64,000 nucleotides of DNA from Blastomonas natatoria (GTDB lineage Bacteria; Pseudomonadota; Alphaproteobacteria; Sphingomonadales; Sphingomonadaceae), in assembly GCF_003201955.1 (NCBI RefSeq), contig NZ_QJJM01000001.1:458672-522671 (forward strand). Reading direction: 5' to 3'. The notes below the pieces were generated by a model. It made no database searches and had not been told where the DNA came from. It saw nothing but the letters and a program-made list of their open reading frames with translations. Shown here in pieces: positions 61,962-64,000 of the stretch. Position 1 is the first letter of the stretch. Every line of letters starts with the position of its first letter. The position numbers and the translations under genes are program-made.

Positions 61962-62195
61962 ATGGTCGCTGCGGCCGAGCCAGGCGAACGGCGCAATGAT
62001 GCGTGGGCCGCCTTTGGTTCAAACGGCAGCCGTGATCGACTTATTCCCTACCGCGAAATCTCGCATCTCCTCATCCTGCGCGGGGTCGCCTCTCCAGGTT
62101 TGCCCCCCGCTGGCAAGCAGGATGCAATTGGGCAGGTGCTTGGCGAGATGGTCCTGGTCGATTATGCGTCGATGCCGAAATCAGCGAGCACATGA
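61962..62195 (+). CDS. uncertain small ORF upstream of the dioxygenase gene
   Basis: The region 61803-62252 lies between the divergent phosphatidyltransferase and the dioxygenase gene. It contains a 77-codon frame (MVAAAEPGERRNDAWAAFGS, ISHLLILRGVASPGLPPAG) starting at an ATG without a clear ribosome binding site. Part of it reads like a protein but no family is recognised, and a competing frame on the same strand (61846-62256) exists. Treat as a weak candidate; otherwise this stretch holds only the promoters. Confidence 0.3.
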   Translation: MVAAAEPGERRNDAWAAFGSNGSRDRLIPYREISHLLILRGVASPGLPPAGKQDAIGQVLGEMVLVDYASMPKSAST

Positions 62196-62252
62196 ACTGT
62201 TTTCGGACGGCCACCATCCGTGCACGCTCGATGCCGTGGGGGGATATCATCG

Positions 62253-62930
62253 ATGACCATGCCAGATGCACCAGTGCAAGTGCCCGATCAGGAAGCGCTC
62301 ATGCGCCTCGGCGAAACCGTCCGTCAACGGCTGGCGGGGAGGCCTGGCGTCTACAAGGTCCCGGTCGAGCCGGTGGAGCTGTTTGCCATCGGCGATTTTC
62401 TTGATTCGGCCGAATGCGCGCGGCTGTGTGCAATGATCGACGATGTCGCGCGTCCATCGACGCTTCATGAAACCAACTATACGAGCGACTTCAGAACATC
62501 CTATTCCGGCGATCTTGACCCGCACGACCCGTTCGTTGACAACATATCGAAGCGCATTGACGACTTGCTGGGCGTCCCTTCCGACATCGGCGAGGCAATC
62601 CAGGGACAGCGCTATCTGCCGGGCCAGCAGTTCAAACCGCACAATGACTGGTTCTATACATCCGAATCCTACTGGTCCGAAGAGGAAGCGCGAGGCGGTC
62701 AGCGAAGCTGGACGGCGATGGCCTATCTCAATGCCGTGGAAGCGGGCGGCGCGACGGCCTTCACGACGCTGGGCATTCAGATCGACCCGCAGCCCGGTGC
62801 GCTCTTGCTTTGGAACAACGCCCTGCCCGACGGGCGGCCGAATGAAGCGACACTGCATGCAGGAACACCTGTCGAGCGCGGCGCAAAATACGTCATCACC
62901 AAATGGTACCGAACGCGCACGTGGCGATAG
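62253..62930 (+). CDS. 2-oxoglutarate/Fe(II) dioxygenase, prolyl-4-hydroxylase-like
   Basis: The 225-residue protein has the double-stranded beta-helix core of the prolyl 4-hydroxylase-type oxygenases: GQRYLPGQQFKPHNDWF with iron ligands His130 and Asp132, the distal ligand His202 in ATLHAGTPV, and Lys212 ten residues later to bind 2-oxoglutarate (AKYVITKW). The strand AMAYLNAVEAGGATAF is typical. GGGGGGAT lies about 9 bases before the ATG. It hydroxylates proline or another substrate. The next gene, 351 bases downstream, encodes an exported protein with a long poly-proline run, a possible substrate. Confidence 0.87.
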   Translation: MTMPDAPVQVPDQEALMRLGETVRQRLAGRPGVYKVPVEPVELFAIGDFLDSAECARLCAMIDDVARPSTLHETNYTSDFRTSYSGDLDPHDPFVDNISKRIDDLLGVPSDIGEAIQGQRYLPGQQFKPHNDWFYTSESYWSEEEARGGQRSWTAMAYLNAVEAGGATAFTTLGIQIDPQPGALLLWNNALPDGRPNEATLHAGTPVERGAKYVITKWYRTRTWR

Positions 62931-63281
62931 GCCGGGAGGCGCTTCGGGTTCCGCCGCAGGAGAAGGCCGAGCCCTTTTCGCCTGCATATCGGTGATTCGT
63001 CCGACCGCTTTTTGCAGATCGGATGATTGACCGGTCAAAACATACTATCGTCATTTTTCAGAGCATCGTGCTCAATCGACAGAAAACCGCATTTTCCGGG
63101 TATTCGTGGGCCATGTGACGCGAAGTAAAATCTTCGCGATAGCTCGGTGCTGTAGGATTGCTCGGTCACTGGCTTCTGGTCCATTTTCCTCCAGGGTTGA
63201 TGTTTTAATTCTGCGAACTGACGACGCACGCTGGCTTTTTGCGGAGCCGGGCGCTGCGTCCTGCAAGTTTTTGGGGGAAAT
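62931..63281. other. AT-richer gap upstream of the poly-proline protein
   Basis: No gene supported. It contains a perfect 7-base inverted repeat CGCGAAG-N6-CTTCGCG (63119-63138) and GAGCA-N3-TGCTC (63061-63073). The downstream start has GGGGGA close upstream. Base composition is clearly lower in GC than the flanking genes. Confidence 0.4.

Positions 63282-64000
<719 letters not shown>

Overview
The window is chromosomal DNA of high GC content from an alphaproteobacterium, most likely a member of the Sphingomonadales. Support for this: a very large NAD-type glutamate dehydrogenase (about 1,570 residues), a PAS_5-type protein, DUF3297, paired DUF1214/DUF1254 proteins, several secreted S9 peptidases, a glycine-tRNA ligase with separate alpha and beta subunits, and many short palindromic intergenic repeats of the kind common in sphingomonads. 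The assignment rests on reading the sequence alone; genus is not resolved. No phage, IS element, CRISPR array or rRNA operon was seen.

Layout. 1-1.8 kb: a truncated LysR-type regulator with two tandem HTH domains, then a TadE-like pilus protein. 1.9-10.6 kb: one ten-gene minus-strand chemotaxis operon, in transcription order mcp, STAS protein, cheA, cheR, cheB, cheD, cheY, cheW, a second cheB-like gene without its catalytic serine and histidine, and a small helical protein with a D-x3-Q signature. 11-18.6 kb: tRNA-Glu, recJ, a flavodoxin-like protein, an S9 peptidase translationally coupled to an acetylpolyamine-amidohydrolase-like deacetylase, glyoxalase I and a SIMPL protein. 18.8-28.6 kb: TPR protein, ATP-grasp protein, DUF350 membrane protein, outer-membrane barrel, trypsin-like protease, CHAP amidase, aquaporin, rimO and a glycosyltransferase. 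28.7-35.7 kb: Lrp regulator divergent from phenylalanine hydroxylase, epoxide hydrolase, TraB/GumN protein, an Xre/membrane-protein operon preceded by direct repeats, and a molybdopterin oxidoreductase. 35.9-42.1 kb: glyQ, glyS and ppdK. 42.5-47.5 kb: DUF1214/DUF1254 pair, two acyl-CoA dehydrogenases and a crotonase. 47.8-58.3 kb: typA, a second S9 peptidase, the NAD-glutamate dehydrogenase and a PAS protein. 58.5-62 kb: tRNA-Thr, then a phospholipase D-like protein, an EEP hydrolase and a CDP-alcohol phosphatidyltransferase. 62.2-64 kb: a prolyl-4-hydroxylase-like dioxygenase, then the start of an exported protein with at least 34 consecutive prolines, cut by the window end.

Most striking observations: (i) glyS carries two copies of a 115-bp palindromic repeat inserted in the same reading frame, each adding the same peptide of about 38 residues, with a lower-GC patch between them; (ii) the chemotaxis operon pairs a complete CheB with a catalytically dead CheB-like protein and ends in a small protein resembling the CheZ catalytic helix; (iii) a prolyl-hydroxylase-like enzyme lies directly upstream of a poly-proline exported protein; (iv) there is a double-HTH LysR regulator.
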